Of a stretch of 5,413 nt of DNA, positions 1-5,413 are shown in pieces (within the stretch, counting starts at the first letter, position 1; each line of letters starts with the position of its first letter). The stretch spans positions 1 to 5,413 of the forward strand of contig PWIP01000011.1 of NCBI GenBank assembly GCA_003560355.1. Reading direction: 5' to 3'. This DNA comes from Candidatus Dojkabacteria bacterium (GTDB lineage: Bacteria > Patescibacteriota > Dojkabacteria > SC72 > T1SED10-24). The notes beneath the pieces were generated by a model. The model saw nothing but the letters and a program-made list of their open reading frames with translations, had not been told where the DNA came from and did not search any database. The position numbers and the translations under genes were made by a program.

Positions 1-1329
1 ACCTATGAAGATAATGTATATATTATTAGGGGGGAAAGCTCTTCTCATCCTCTTTTTGCTCATGTAAAAGTTATTCCTCCTTTGGAAGTAGATGATGATC
101 CAGAATTAGTGCCTGTAGGTATTTTTAGTCCATCGCAGGGGTCAAATAAAGCGATAAATTTACATTATAGTGATGGCTATGTTTATACTTCAAATCCAAG
201 AGAAGCAAGAGAATCTGTTTGGATAATTGATGTTGATAAGGATTCAACTCCGCCGATAAATTACTCTCCACAAGTTGGCTGGTATTCTTTTCAAGGTAGC
301 CATGATGGTATGACAATACATACATACGAAGATTATGGTTTTGTTGGTTATGTAAACAGGATAGATATTTTTGATATCTCTCAAAAAGCTGGAAAAAGGG
401 ACAGGATTGGTAATCCAATAGGGATAGGGGGTTCAAATGCTAGAGTAAAAGATGTCATAGTGAAAGATGATTACATTTTTGTCGCTATGACCGACCATAC
501 ATCTCCTCTCGTTATTATAGATATTTCAAATATAAATAGTCCTCAGATAGTTGGTGAATTTACTGGAAGTAGTAATAATAAAGCTAATACAGTTTTTGTA
601 TCAGAAGATGGAAATACTGCATATATCGGTACAAATGTATCATCTACACACCCAGAATTTTTCGTTATAGATACAACAAATAAATCGTCATTAGTTGAAA
701 TTGCTTCTTTTGATACTGGGGGTATGAATATTCTTGATCTTGCTATTATAGAACAGGAAAATAGGGCAGTATTAGGTGGTCATGGTACAAGTAAATATAT
801 TGTGCTTAATTTGGATAATCTTGAAGTTCCCGATAAATGTGGCAGCTTAGATCCAGATTTAGTTTTTGGTAATGTGCTGAGTCTTGATGTTGTGACTTAT
901 GAAGAAAGGCTTTTTACATACATATTGACTAGACAAGGTAATGCGAATGAATTGCAAATTATTGAGGGTGGACCTGGAGCTGGTGGTCCTGGAGGTATAG
1001 GTGATGATTATATTCATTCTGGTGAATATGTTTCGCAAATTTTTAATATGGGAATATTGGATACACGCCTTTATTCTGCCAATATTTATGGACAAGAACC
1101 AAGTGGTACTTCTTTGAAAGTCCAGCTTAAATTAGGTAGTAATAGTGATTTGTCTGATGCAACTTGGTTTGGTCCAGATGGAACTGAAGAAACATATTTT
1201 CTTTTAGGTGAGAGTGAAATTAACTTACCAGATAAAAAAGGTAAGTATTTTCAGTACAAAGTTGAAATGACTTCAAATAATCCTGAGGTAACTCCTGTTT
1301 TAGATAAAATAGAGATAATTTATGATTAA
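1..1329 (+). CDS. LVIVD-type beta-propeller surface protein, probable pilus-associated adhesin (5' partial)
   Basis: The frame is open from base 1, so the true start lies upstream; the first TTG (82) has no support as a start. The visible 442 residues contain six similar strands of the LVIVD repeat type, centred near residues 73-79 (VWIIDVD), 121-127 (IDIFDIS), 170-176 (LVIIDIS), 220-226 (FFVIDTT), 266-272 (YIVLNLD) and 318-322 (LQIIE). Their 46-52 residue spacing fits blades of a beta-propeller. A Gly/Pro-rich hinge (323-334) leads to a C-terminal segment (about 338-442) that looks like a beta-sandwich, with the pattern GKYFQYKVEMTS near its end. Such domains are usual in secreted, surface-exposed proteins. 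The stop overlaps the next gene, a prepilin, by 8 bp, so it is probably the last part of a large pilin-like or adhesin component whose N-terminal anchor lies outside the window. Ligand unknown. Family assignment is fairly sure; the role in adhesion is inference. Confidence 0.75.
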   Translation, partial: TYEDNVYIIRGESSSHPLFAHVKVIPPLEVDDDPELVPVGIFSPSQGSNKAINLHYSDGYVYTSNPREARESVWIIDVDKDSTPPINYSPQVGWYSFQGSHDGMTIHTYEDYGFVGYVNRIDIFDISQKAGKRDRIGNPIGIGGSNARVKDVIVKDDYIFVAMTDHTSPLVIIDISNINSPQIVGEFTGSSNNKANTVFVSEDGNTAYIGTNVSSTHPEFFVIDTTNKSSLVEIASFDTGGMNILDLAIIEQENRAVLGGHGTSKYIVLNLDNLEVPDKCGSLDPDLVFGNVLSLDVVTYEERLFTYILTRQGNANELQIIEGGPGAGGPGGIGDDYIHSGEYVSQIFNMGILDTRLYSANIYGQEPSGTSLKVQLKLGSNSDLSDATWFGPDGTEETYFLLGESEINLPDKKGKYFQYKVEMTSNNPEVTPVLDKIEIIYD

Positions 1330-1789
1330 AAAACTTAAAGCAATAACATTGATGGAAACTTTAGTATATGTCTCAATCTTTGGGATTTTTATGCTAGTAC
1401 TTATTCAATTCTTTCTTTCAGTACAATTTAGTCAGGACAAAATTTACAAGGAATTAGAATTAGAAATGAATCAAATATTCATAACTAACCATTTTAGAGA
1501 AACAGTAGGAGAGAACTTTTCTTTTGAACAAGAAGATAATACGGCAGTATTTTCTAATGAATCTCAAACTTTGGAATACAAAATATCTAATGGTAGTTTA
1601 GTTTTAGTAGAAGATGGACAGGAGAAAGTTCTTTCAAATAGCAAGGCTTTAGTTACAGATTTTTCTATGGAGTCTGTAGGACATAATTTGGCAGTGAATC
1701 TAACAGTATCTTTGGCACACCAAGGTAATGAAAATATAACGAGGGAATTTACAAATTTAATTAGAGTTGTAAATTATGAAGAAGATTAA
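1322..1789 (+). CDS. Prepilin / pseudopilin with N-terminal methylation motif
   Basis: The 155-residue product starts with a short basic leader (MIKKLKA) followed by ITLMETLVYVSIFGIFMLVL. This is the class III prepilin signal: cleavage is expected after Ala7, giving Ile at +1 and Glu12 at the conserved +5 position, then a hydrophobic helix of about 20 residues that anchors the pilin and packs the fibre core. Ala instead of the usual Gly at -1 is tolerated in some prepilins. The remainder (about 35-155) is a small soluble domain with no Cys. It resembles minor pilins of the PilW/GspJ-like class in architecture, but I cannot name the exact family. ATG 1322 overlaps the previous stop by 8 bp, and the end overlaps the next gene by 14 bp, pointing to translational coupling in one operon. 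The Shine-Dalgarno is weak (GAGA upstream). Processing is presumably by the peptidase encoded at 2160-2639. Confidence 0.85.
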   Translation: MIKKLKAITLMETLVYVSIFGIFMLVLIQFFLSVQFSQDKIYKELELEMNQIFITNHFRETVGENFSFEQEDNTAVFSNESQTLEYKISNGSLVLVEDGQEKVLSNSKALVTDFSMESVGHNLAVNLTVSLAHQGNENITREFTNLIRVVNYEED

Positions 1790-2171
1790 AATTAAAAAAA
1801 AGAATATGCGAGGATATATAACTTTGGTTGTTGTATTGATATTTATCCCTTTCCTTCTCATACAGGGTATTAATCTTTTGTATATGAGTATTGATATTGT
1901 ACACATTTCGGGTAATTCCATTGCTTCAAACAGACAATATATTGATGAACAAACTTGTTGGGAGGAAGTTCTTTATTCCCTCAAAAATAGTAGTGAAATC
2001 CCTAGTGAAAAAAGCATAGATTCTTCAGATACACATTGCAATTTTGTTGTTCAGGAAATTGGAGAGAATAATTACAAAATTAGTTTAGAAAGTAGCAGAG
2101 AGAATTATCATTCTAGTTCAGACAGATACATTTTTTACGACGGAGAAGTTATTAAATTTCTAACTTTGTAA
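1776..2171 (+). CDS. PilX/GspK-like minor pilin
   Basis: The 131-residue product has a Lys-rich leader, then RGYITLVVVLIFIPFLLI: a Gly13|Tyr14 prepilin-type cleavage site followed by a hydrophobic helix. Position +5 is Val rather than Glu. Absence of Glu5 is known for GspK, which sits at the tip of the pseudopilus, so a tip or initiator role is possible (inference). Two Cys (61 and 88) lie in the pattern TCWEEVLYSLKN ... THC, which resembles the CAEEAL ... C arrangement of PilX-like pilins and could form a disulphide. ATG 1776 lies inside the end of the upstream prepilin gene (14-bp overlap). A second ATG at 1806 (MRGYITL) would leave almost no leader peptide and has no ribosome site, so 1776 is preferred. 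A run of eight A (1794-1801) falls in the leader codons. The 3' end overlaps the convergent prepilin peptidase gene by 12 bp. Pilin-like nature is well supported; subfamily less so. Confidence 0.75.
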   Translation: MKKIKIKKKNMRGYITLVVVLIFIPFLLIQGINLLYMSIDIVHISGNSIASNRQYIDEQTCWEEVLYSLKNSSEIPSEKSIDSSDTHCNFVVQEIGENNYKISLESSRENYHSSSDRYIFYDGEVIKFLTL

Positions 2172-2639
2172 AAAAAGCTGAGTTAAAACAAAGGTTAAGA
2201 AAATTCCCAGAGATATAAACGGAACAAGAGGAACTTTTTGCTTTAGGTGAATTTTTTTGTACTTAATTATTGAATACAGTAATGCTCCTAATACCATTAT
2301 TGAAAGGCTAAATATGAGATTTTGTAAACCTACAAGAAGTCCCATTAGTATGAAAAGGTATACATCTCCCATACCTAGGCTTTTTTCTTTTGTTAGTATC
2401 AAACAAAGAAGAAATACGGTTCCAAGAATTAAGGCTGCCAGTAGGGCATAGTATGCAGGTTGATAGTTGTAAAAAATTAAAGCAACAGAGTTAAAAGCTA
2501 ATGCAAAAAAGACTGTAGCTAAAGTAACATTTCTTGAAATTTCTTGACTCTTAATATCTTGCCAAGAAAGATAGAGTAGGGGGAAAAAGCAAATAATAAT
2601 TAAAATGTAATAGAGGTTTTCCATACAATATACTACCAT
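2160..2639 (-). CDS. Prepilin peptidase, A24 family, peptidase domain only
   Basis: Integral membrane aspartyl protease of the type IV prepilin peptidase family, which removes the short basic leader from prepilins at the inner face of the membrane. Both catalytic Asp motifs are present: SWQDIKSQEI after the first hydrophobic segment (Asp28 from this start) and GMGD (Asp92). The C-terminal VPLVPFISLG matches the family's PFxPFL-type segment. About six hydrophobic segments are visible. The Cys-rich N-terminal methyltransferase domain of full PilD/GspO enzymes is absent, so any N-methylation of pilins would need another protein. Start choice: ATG 2639 (159 aa) has a GAG about 9 nt upstream and lies downstream of a candidate -10 box. 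ATG 2624 would give 154 aa but has no ribosome site. ATG 2690 would add a polar 17-residue N-terminus and overlap the promoter zone. It converges on the pilin-like gene (12-bp overlap) and diverges from rpsB. Confidence 0.85.
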   Translation of the reverse strand: MVVYCMENLYYILIIICFFPLLYLSWQDIKSQEISRNVTLATVFFALAFNSVALIFYNYQPAYYALLAALILGTVFLLCLILTKEKSLGMGDVYLFILMGLLVGLQNLIFSLSIMVLGALLYSIIKYKKIHLKQKVPLVPFISLGIFLTFVLTQLFLQS

Positions 2640-2643
2640 ATAG

Positions 2644-2690
2644 TTGTTCTCTTTTCCTTTTTTTGATATGATTGCCCACATATATATCAT
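2644..2690 (+). promoter_or_regulatory. Candidate sigma70-type promoters for rpsB operon
   Basis: Two overlapping candidates are visible. P-A is TTGTTC (2644-2649), 17 bp, TATGAT (2667-2672), with a start near 2679. P-B is TTGATA (2663-2668), 16 bp, TATCAT (2685-2690), with a start near 2697; it has the better hexamers (5 of 6 each). P-A would transcribe the whole leader hairpin, whereas P-B would begin inside its left arm. The region is AT-rich, so chance matches are easy. Confidence 0.45.
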
Positions 2691-2714
2691 ATATCTCTTA
2701 CTTTCTTGGGAATA
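2686..2714 (-). promoter_or_regulatory. Candidate promoter for prepilin peptidase gene
   Basis: On the minus strand a TATGAT (-10 like, 5 of 6 matches to TATAAT) covers 2691-2686. The -35 position at 17-bp spacing (2714-2709, TATTCC) is poor. A start near 2679 would leave a leader of about 40 nt before ATG 2639, supporting that start over ATG 2690. The box is one arm of a 7-bp dyad (ATATGAT 2666-2672 / ATCATAT 2686-2692) whose other arm forms a plus-strand TATGAT. Confidence 0.3.
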
Positions 2715-2746
2715 ATCCCTAAGAGATATTTTTTTGAAAAAGAAAG
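2691..2746 (+). promoter_or_regulatory. rpsB leader hairpin with U-run: candidate attenuator / ribosomal-protein leader
   Basis: A perfect 10-bp inverted repeat, ATATCTCTTA (2691-2700) with TAAGAGATAT (2720-2729), encloses a second stem GGGA (2708-2711) / TCCC (2716-2719) with loop ATAA. Seven Ts (2729-2735) follow directly, the layout of an intrinsic terminator. The next upstream gene is on the opposite strand, so this element can only act on the rpsB transcript itself, which suggests attenuation. The 7-nt bulge CTTTCTT (2701-2707) is exactly complementary to AAGAAAG (2740-2746), which overlaps the rpsB Shine-Dalgarno, so a pseudoknot hiding the ribosome site is also possible. S2 autoregulation through its leader is known in other bacteria; this structure does not match one that I recognise. 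Confidence 0.5.
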
Positions 2747-2748
2747 GA
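2743..2748 (+). promoter_or_regulatory. Ribosome binding site of rpsB
   Basis: AAAGGA with six bases before ATG 2755. It fixes the rpsB start at 2755. An in-frame TTG at 2734 lies upstream of this site and inside the leader, so it is not the start. The first four bases of this site fall in the segment complementary to the hairpin bulge. Confidence 0.7.
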
Positions 2749-2754
2749 AAAATT

Positions 2755-3807
2755 ATGAGTGAGAAAAAAACTACTGTTCAAATCCCAACTTTGGAAGAAT
2801 TTTTAAAAGCAGGTGCACATTTTGGACACAAAAAAAGTACCTGGAATCCTCGTATGGAGGAATATATTTATGATGAACGTAATGGAATCCACATTATTGA
2901 TGTAATTAAAACCATAGGTTGTCTAAAGGAAGCTTTGATTAAGATGGAAGAGGTTGCAGATAGGGGACATATTTTGATAGTTGGAACTAAAGGACAAGCA
3001 GCTTCTGTTGTTGAAAAGGTGGCACAGGAATCAGGTGCATTGTATATCAATACTAGATGGCCTGGTGGTCTTTTTACTAATTTTGATGTTGTTAAAAAAG
3101 GCATAGAAAGACTTCTTAGTCTTGAAGAAACTTTGGCTTTAGGAGCTGAAGGTTTTGTGAAAAAAGAGCAGCTTTTGATGGAAAGGGAAGTAGAAAGACT
3201 TAATAGATTGTATTCTGGAATTAAATTAATGGACAAATTGCCCGAGCTAGTTATTGTTGTGGACAGTAAACTTGAGAAAATTGCCATTAGAGAGGCGAAT
3301 AGGGTAAAAATACCAATAGTTGCTTTACTTGACACAAATTGTGATCCAACAGCTGTAGATTATCCAATTCCTGCAAATGATGATTCCATAAAAAGCATTT
3401 CTTTGTTCTTGAATATTTTTGGTGAAGCTATTAAAAAAGGCAAAAAATCACAAAGTTTAATTGAACTGCGAAAAAACTATGAAGCTGAATTAGCAGGGAA
3501 AAGGAAAGATTATGAGAATAGGATAGAGAGAGAAAGGGTTTTGGAGGAAGAAGAAAAAAAGAAGATGAAAAGGTTGAAATTTGGAGAGAAGGAAGTTAAA
3601 ACAGAGGAAAAGGTTGAGGTTGAGGAGAAAACAGAAAGCATGATTGAGGATTTGGGACTTGCAACAAGAATAGAGAAAGCTCTAAAAGATGCAGGTGTTA
3701 AGACAGTAGATGAACTCAAATCTAAGAAAGAAAAAGATTTGATGGAAGTAAAAGGCTTGGGTGAAAAAGCAGTAGAAGAAATTATTTCTAAACTTAAAAA
3801 ATTATGA
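2755..3807 (+). CDS. rpsB: 30S ribosomal protein S2 with C-terminal RNA polymerase alpha-CTD-like domain
   Basis: Small-subunit protein S2, 350 residues from ATG 2755, against about 240 for ordinary S2. The S2 core (about 10-230) shows the family signatures: FLKAGAHFGHKKSTWNPRM near the start, NTRWPGGLFTNF, LPELVIVVDSKLEKIAIREA and IPIVALLDTNCDPTAVDYPI, ending in IPANDDSIKSI. It is followed by a highly charged Lys/Glu-rich helix-like linker (about 237-294) and a helix-hairpin-helix domain (296-350) with IEDLGLATRIEKAL and KGLGEKAVEEI. By eye this tail aligns without gaps to the C-terminal domain of RNA polymerase alpha: Arg305, Gly336, Lys338 and Glu342 fall at the positions of E. coli DNA-contact residues Arg265, Gly296, Lys298 and Glu302, while Asn268 and Ser299 are replaced by Lys308 and Ala339. 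The stop overlaps the tsf start (ATGA), indicating coupled translation. S2 identity is certain; what the tail binds is unknown. Confidence 0.97.
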   Translation: MSEKKTTVQIPTLEEFLKAGAHFGHKKSTWNPRMEEYIYDERNGIHIIDVIKTIGCLKEALIKMEEVADRGHILIVGTKGQAASVVEKVAQESGALYINTRWPGGLFTNFDVVKKGIERLLSLEETLALGAEGFVKKEQLLMEREVERLNRLYSGIKLMDKLPELVIVVDSKLEKIAIREANRVKIPIVALLDTNCDPTAVDYPIPANDDSIKSISLFLNIFGEAIKKGKKSQSLIELRKNYEAELAGKRKDYENRIERERVLEEEEKKKMKRLKFGEKEVKTEEKVEVEEKTESMIEDLGLATRIEKALKDAGVKTVDELKSKKEKDLMEVKGLGEKAVEEIISKLKKL

Positions 3808-4526
3808 GTAAGGTTTCAATAGAAGATATTAAAAAATTGCGTGAAAAAACATCAGCAGGTATGGCTCTTTGTAAGGAGGCTTTGGTTCATACTGATGGAG
3901 ATATGCAAAAAGCGGTTGAATATGTAAATGAGCGTAGTGATGTTGTCGGTCGTCTTCACGATATTACTGGTGCGAAAATAGGTTTGTGTAAAATAGCTTT
4001 TGAAGATGCGAATAAGGATTTTGAAAAAGCTTTAGCAATGATTAAAGAGCGTGGTTGGGAAGGTGACCTCTGTGATGTTGAGAAAACCTGTGATGTGAAA
4101 GACGGAATTATAGATGCATATGTTCATGGTACTGACAAAAAAACAGCTGCACTAGTGGAAGTTACTTGTATGACGGACTTTGTTGCTCGTAATGAGAAAT
4201 TTAGAGCTTTTGCTCATGAAATAGCTATGCAAGTTGCAGCTATGAATCCAGAATATATTTCAAAAGAGGAAATTCCTGTTGAGAAATCTGAAGAGCTCAG
4301 GGAGCTTTTTGAAAAAGAGCTTAAAGAAGAAGGAAAACCAGAAAAAATTTGGGAAAAGATTATTGATGGCAAATTTGAGAAATTTTACAAAGAAAAATGT
4401 CTTCTTTCCCAGCCTTGGTTTAAGGATGAGAAAAAAACAATACAATCTCTTTTGGATGAAGTTGTGCAACAATTGGGTGAACCTATAACGATAAGGAGGA
4501 TGTTGCTTTGGAAGTTAGGAGATTGA
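3804..4526 (+). CDS. tsf: Elongation factor Ts with duplicated N-terminal UBA domain
   Basis: Guanine nucleotide exchange factor that recycles EF-Tu-GDP during translation. The 240-residue product has the diagnostic VTCMTDFVARN (Asp125-Phe126 being the EF-Tu-inserting pair), GKPEKIWEKIIDGKFEKF, LLSQPWFKDEKKTIQSLL and a C-terminal ITIRR. The core is the short type, like Thermus EF-Ts of about 196 residues. The extra length lies at the N-terminus: the UBA-like helical module that touches EF-Tu appears twice, at about 5-44 (LREKTSAGMALCKEAL) and 46-84 (LHDITGAKIGLCKIAF), with a period of 39 residues. ATG 3804 overlaps the rpsB stop in ATGA with no Shine-Dalgarno, so translation probably depends on re-initiation after rpsB. 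Only 4 bp separate it from frr. Confidence 0.96.
   Translation: MSKVSIEDIKKLREKTSAGMALCKEALVHTDGDMQKAVEYVNERSDVVGRLHDITGAKIGLCKIAFEDANKDFEKALAMIKERGWEGDLCDVEKTCDVKDGIIDAYVHGTDKKTAALVEVTCMTDFVARNEKFRAFAHEIAMQVAAMNPEYISKEEIPVEKSEELRELFEKELKEEGKPEKIWEKIIDGKFEKFYKEKCLLSQPWFKDEKKTIQSLLDEVVQQLGEPITIRRMLLWKLGD
4516..4521 (+). promoter_or_regulatory. Ribosome binding site of frr
   Basis: TAGGAG inside the last codons of tsf, nine bases before ATG 4531. It favours ATG 4531 over the in-frame ATG at 4540. Confidence 0.7.
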
Positions 4527-4530
4527 TATA

Positions 4531-5076
4531 ATGATTGATATGGATGTTCAAAAAGAAATACAAAGGGTAATAGATTCGTTAAAGGATGATTTTGCTCGTA
4601 TTCGTACTGGAAGGGCATCATCCGAATTAATAGAGAATGTTAAGGTAAATGCATACGGCTCTGATATGGTTCTCAAGAGTATCGCCACGATTAGTGTTTC
4701 AGATGTTAAATCTTTGCTTGTTCAGCCTTGGGATAAAAGTTTGGTAGAAAATGTATCCAAAGCTTTGCTTTCGTCTAATTTGGGTCTTTCTGCTAATGTA
4801 GAAGGAGATGCAGTCAGAGTTTCTGTTCCTGATTTGAATGAAGAAAGAAGAAGGGAATATGTTAAAGTGATGAAGGATAGAGCAGAACTTGCTAGAGTAG
4901 GCGTTCGTAATGTTCGTCAGAAAGCAATGAAGGAAATAGAATCTTTGAAAGAAGCTGGTTTATCCGAGGATGATGCTGAAAGACAAAAGGAAGATGTAGA
5001 AAAAGAAGTTAAGCAAGCAAATGAACAAATTGCTGAACTTATGAAAACCAAAGAAGAGGAATTGATGACAGTTTAA
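4531..5076 (+). CDS. frr: Ribosome recycling factor
   Basis: RRF works with EF-G to split the post-termination ribosome. The 181-residue product is close to the usual 185, with an N-terminus a few residues shorter. Domain I motifs are clear: FARIRTGRASSELIENV near residues 21-37, LNEERRREYVKVMKDRAELARVGVRNVRQ in the long helix (with the conserved VRNVR), and the C-terminal helix ending KTKEEELMTV. Domain II occupies the middle (about 38-105: YGSDMVLKSIATISVSD, then VQPWDKS and LGLSANVEGDAVRV). It follows tsf by 4 bp and precedes rseP by 16 bp in one operon. pyrH, which often sits between tsf and frr in other bacteria, is absent here. Nothing odd in the protein itself. Confidence 0.97.
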   Translation: MIDMDVQKEIQRVIDSLKDDFARIRTGRASSELIENVKVNAYGSDMVLKSIATISVSDVKSLLVQPWDKSLVENVSKALLSSNLGLSANVEGDAVRVSVPDLNEERRREYVKVMKDRAELARVGVRNVRQKAMKEIESLKEAGLSEDDAERQKEDVEKEVKQANEQIAELMKTKEEELMTV

Positions 5077-5092
5077 TTTCAATTTTTTAATT

Positions 5093-5413
5093 ATGGCTTT
5101 TGTTTTGAATTTAATAATAATTCTTGTAATCCTTGGAATAGTAATATTTGTCCATGAACTTGGGCATTTAATTGCTTGTAAGCTTACAAAAGTTTATGTT
5201 GAGGAATTTGCTCTTGGTTTAGGTCCTAAGATATATTCAAGAAAGATTGGAGAAACAATATACAGTATTAGAGCCATTCCCTTGGGAGGTTTTAACAAAA
5301 TTAAGGGTGAGGAGTTTGAGAATGAAAAAGAAGATACTGACCCAAGAAGTCTTGTTAATCAAAAACCTGGTGTAAAGCTTTTCATAATTCTTTCTGGTGT
5401 TTTGATGAATTTG
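5093..5413 (+). CDS. rseP: RseP-like site-2 zinc metalloprotease (3' partial)
   Basis: The first 107 residues of a membrane-embedded M50 family protease that cleaves substrates within the membrane, such as anti-sigma factors and signal-peptide remnants. The N-terminal hydrophobic helix carries the zinc-binding HELGH (His21, Glu22, His25). It is followed by VYVEEFALGLGPKIYSRKIG, IRAIPLGGF and, at the cut, LSGVLMNL, corresponding to the family's GP(L/I)xN segment. The third zinc ligand (NxxPxPxLDG), the PDZ domain and the later helices lie beyond the window. ATG 5093 lies 16 bp after frr; no Shine-Dalgarno is visible (the spacer is nearly all A and T), so translation may be weak or coupled. The usual upstream neighbours uppS, cdsA and dxr are not here. 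The actual substrate cannot be told from the sequence. Confidence 0.93.
   Translation, partial: MAFVLNLIIILVILGIVIFVHELGHLIACKLTKVYVEEFALGLGPKIYSRKIGETIYSIRAIPLGGFNKIKGEEFENEKEDTDPRSLVNQKPGVKLFIILSGVLMNL

Noticed and set aside
82..84. TTG at 82 as the start of the propeller gene
   Set aside because: The same frame is open to base 1 with sensible protein sequence, and no ribosome site precedes it; the gene is simply truncated by the window.
2160..2196. Imperfect inverted repeat (CTTTGT / ACAAAG) at the convergent gene ends as a bidirectional terminator
   Set aside because: Short stem with a large loop and no T-run after it on either strand; it also lies within the coding end of the peptidase gene.
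2734..2736. TTG at 2734 as the rpsB start
   Set aside because: It sits in the T-run of the leader, before the Shine-Dalgarno that serves ATG 2755, and adds only a Lys-rich heptapeptide not seen in S2 proteins.
2868..3719. Open frames on the minus strand across rpsB
   Set aside because: Low-complexity Ser/Leu/Phe-rich translations opposite a certain gene; shadow frames in AT-rich DNA.
4493..4502. AAGGAGG directly followed by ATG inside tsf
   Set aside because: It encodes the conserved IRR of EF-Ts, has zero spacing to the ATG, and is about 31 bases from the frr start; frr has its own TAGGAG.
3804..4526. Recoded TGA (Gly), as in some CPR lineages
   Set aside because: TGA ends rpsB and tsf exactly where the families end, so the standard code applies.
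4260..4621. Open frames in other phases across tsf and frr
   Set aside because: Lys/Phe-rich shadows of two certain genes with no motifs of their own.
1..5413. CRISPR array, insertion sequence, tRNA or rRNA
   Set aside because: No repeated spacer pattern, transposase motif, terminal repeats or RNA gene signature seen anywhere.

Overview
This AT-rich window (roughly one third GC by eye) looks chromosomal and comes from a bacterium using the standard code: rpsB and tsf both end in TGA. The compact layout with overlapping genes, the type IV pilin cluster and an rpsB-tsf-frr-rseP order without pyrH suggest a Candidate Phyla Radiation (Patescibacteria) genome. That placement is an inference from style, not proven by any one marker.

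Left part (1-2171, plus strand): three overlapping genes form the end of a type IV pilin / pseudopilin operon. First is the 3' part of a large extracellular protein with six LVIVD-like beta-propeller repeats, a Gly-rich hinge and a C-terminal beta-sandwich. Next is a classic prepilin (A|ITLME cleavage motif). Last is a PilX/GspK-like minor pilin with a Cys pair and no Glu at +5. Facing them on the minus strand (2160-2639) is a short prepilin peptidase holding only the membrane aspartyl protease domain, the enzyme expected to process these pilins.

Middle (2640-2754): a compact divergent control region. It has candidate promoters in both directions and a 10-bp perfect inverted repeat followed by seven Ts directly before rpsB. 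A 7-nt bulge in that hairpin is exactly complementary to the rpsB Shine-Dalgarno segment, so this may be an undescribed ribosomal-protein leader switch.

Right part (2755-5413, plus strand): a translation operon of rpsB (S2), tsf (EF-Ts), frr (ribosome recycling factor) and the start of rseP (site-2 protease, cut by the window end). Two proteins have unusual architecture. S2 carries a charged linker and a C-terminal domain that aligns without gaps to the DNA-binding C-terminal domain of RNA polymerase alpha. EF-Ts has two tandem copies of its N-terminal UBA domain. The alpha-CTD-like tail on S2, together with the leader structure, is the most interesting signal in the window.
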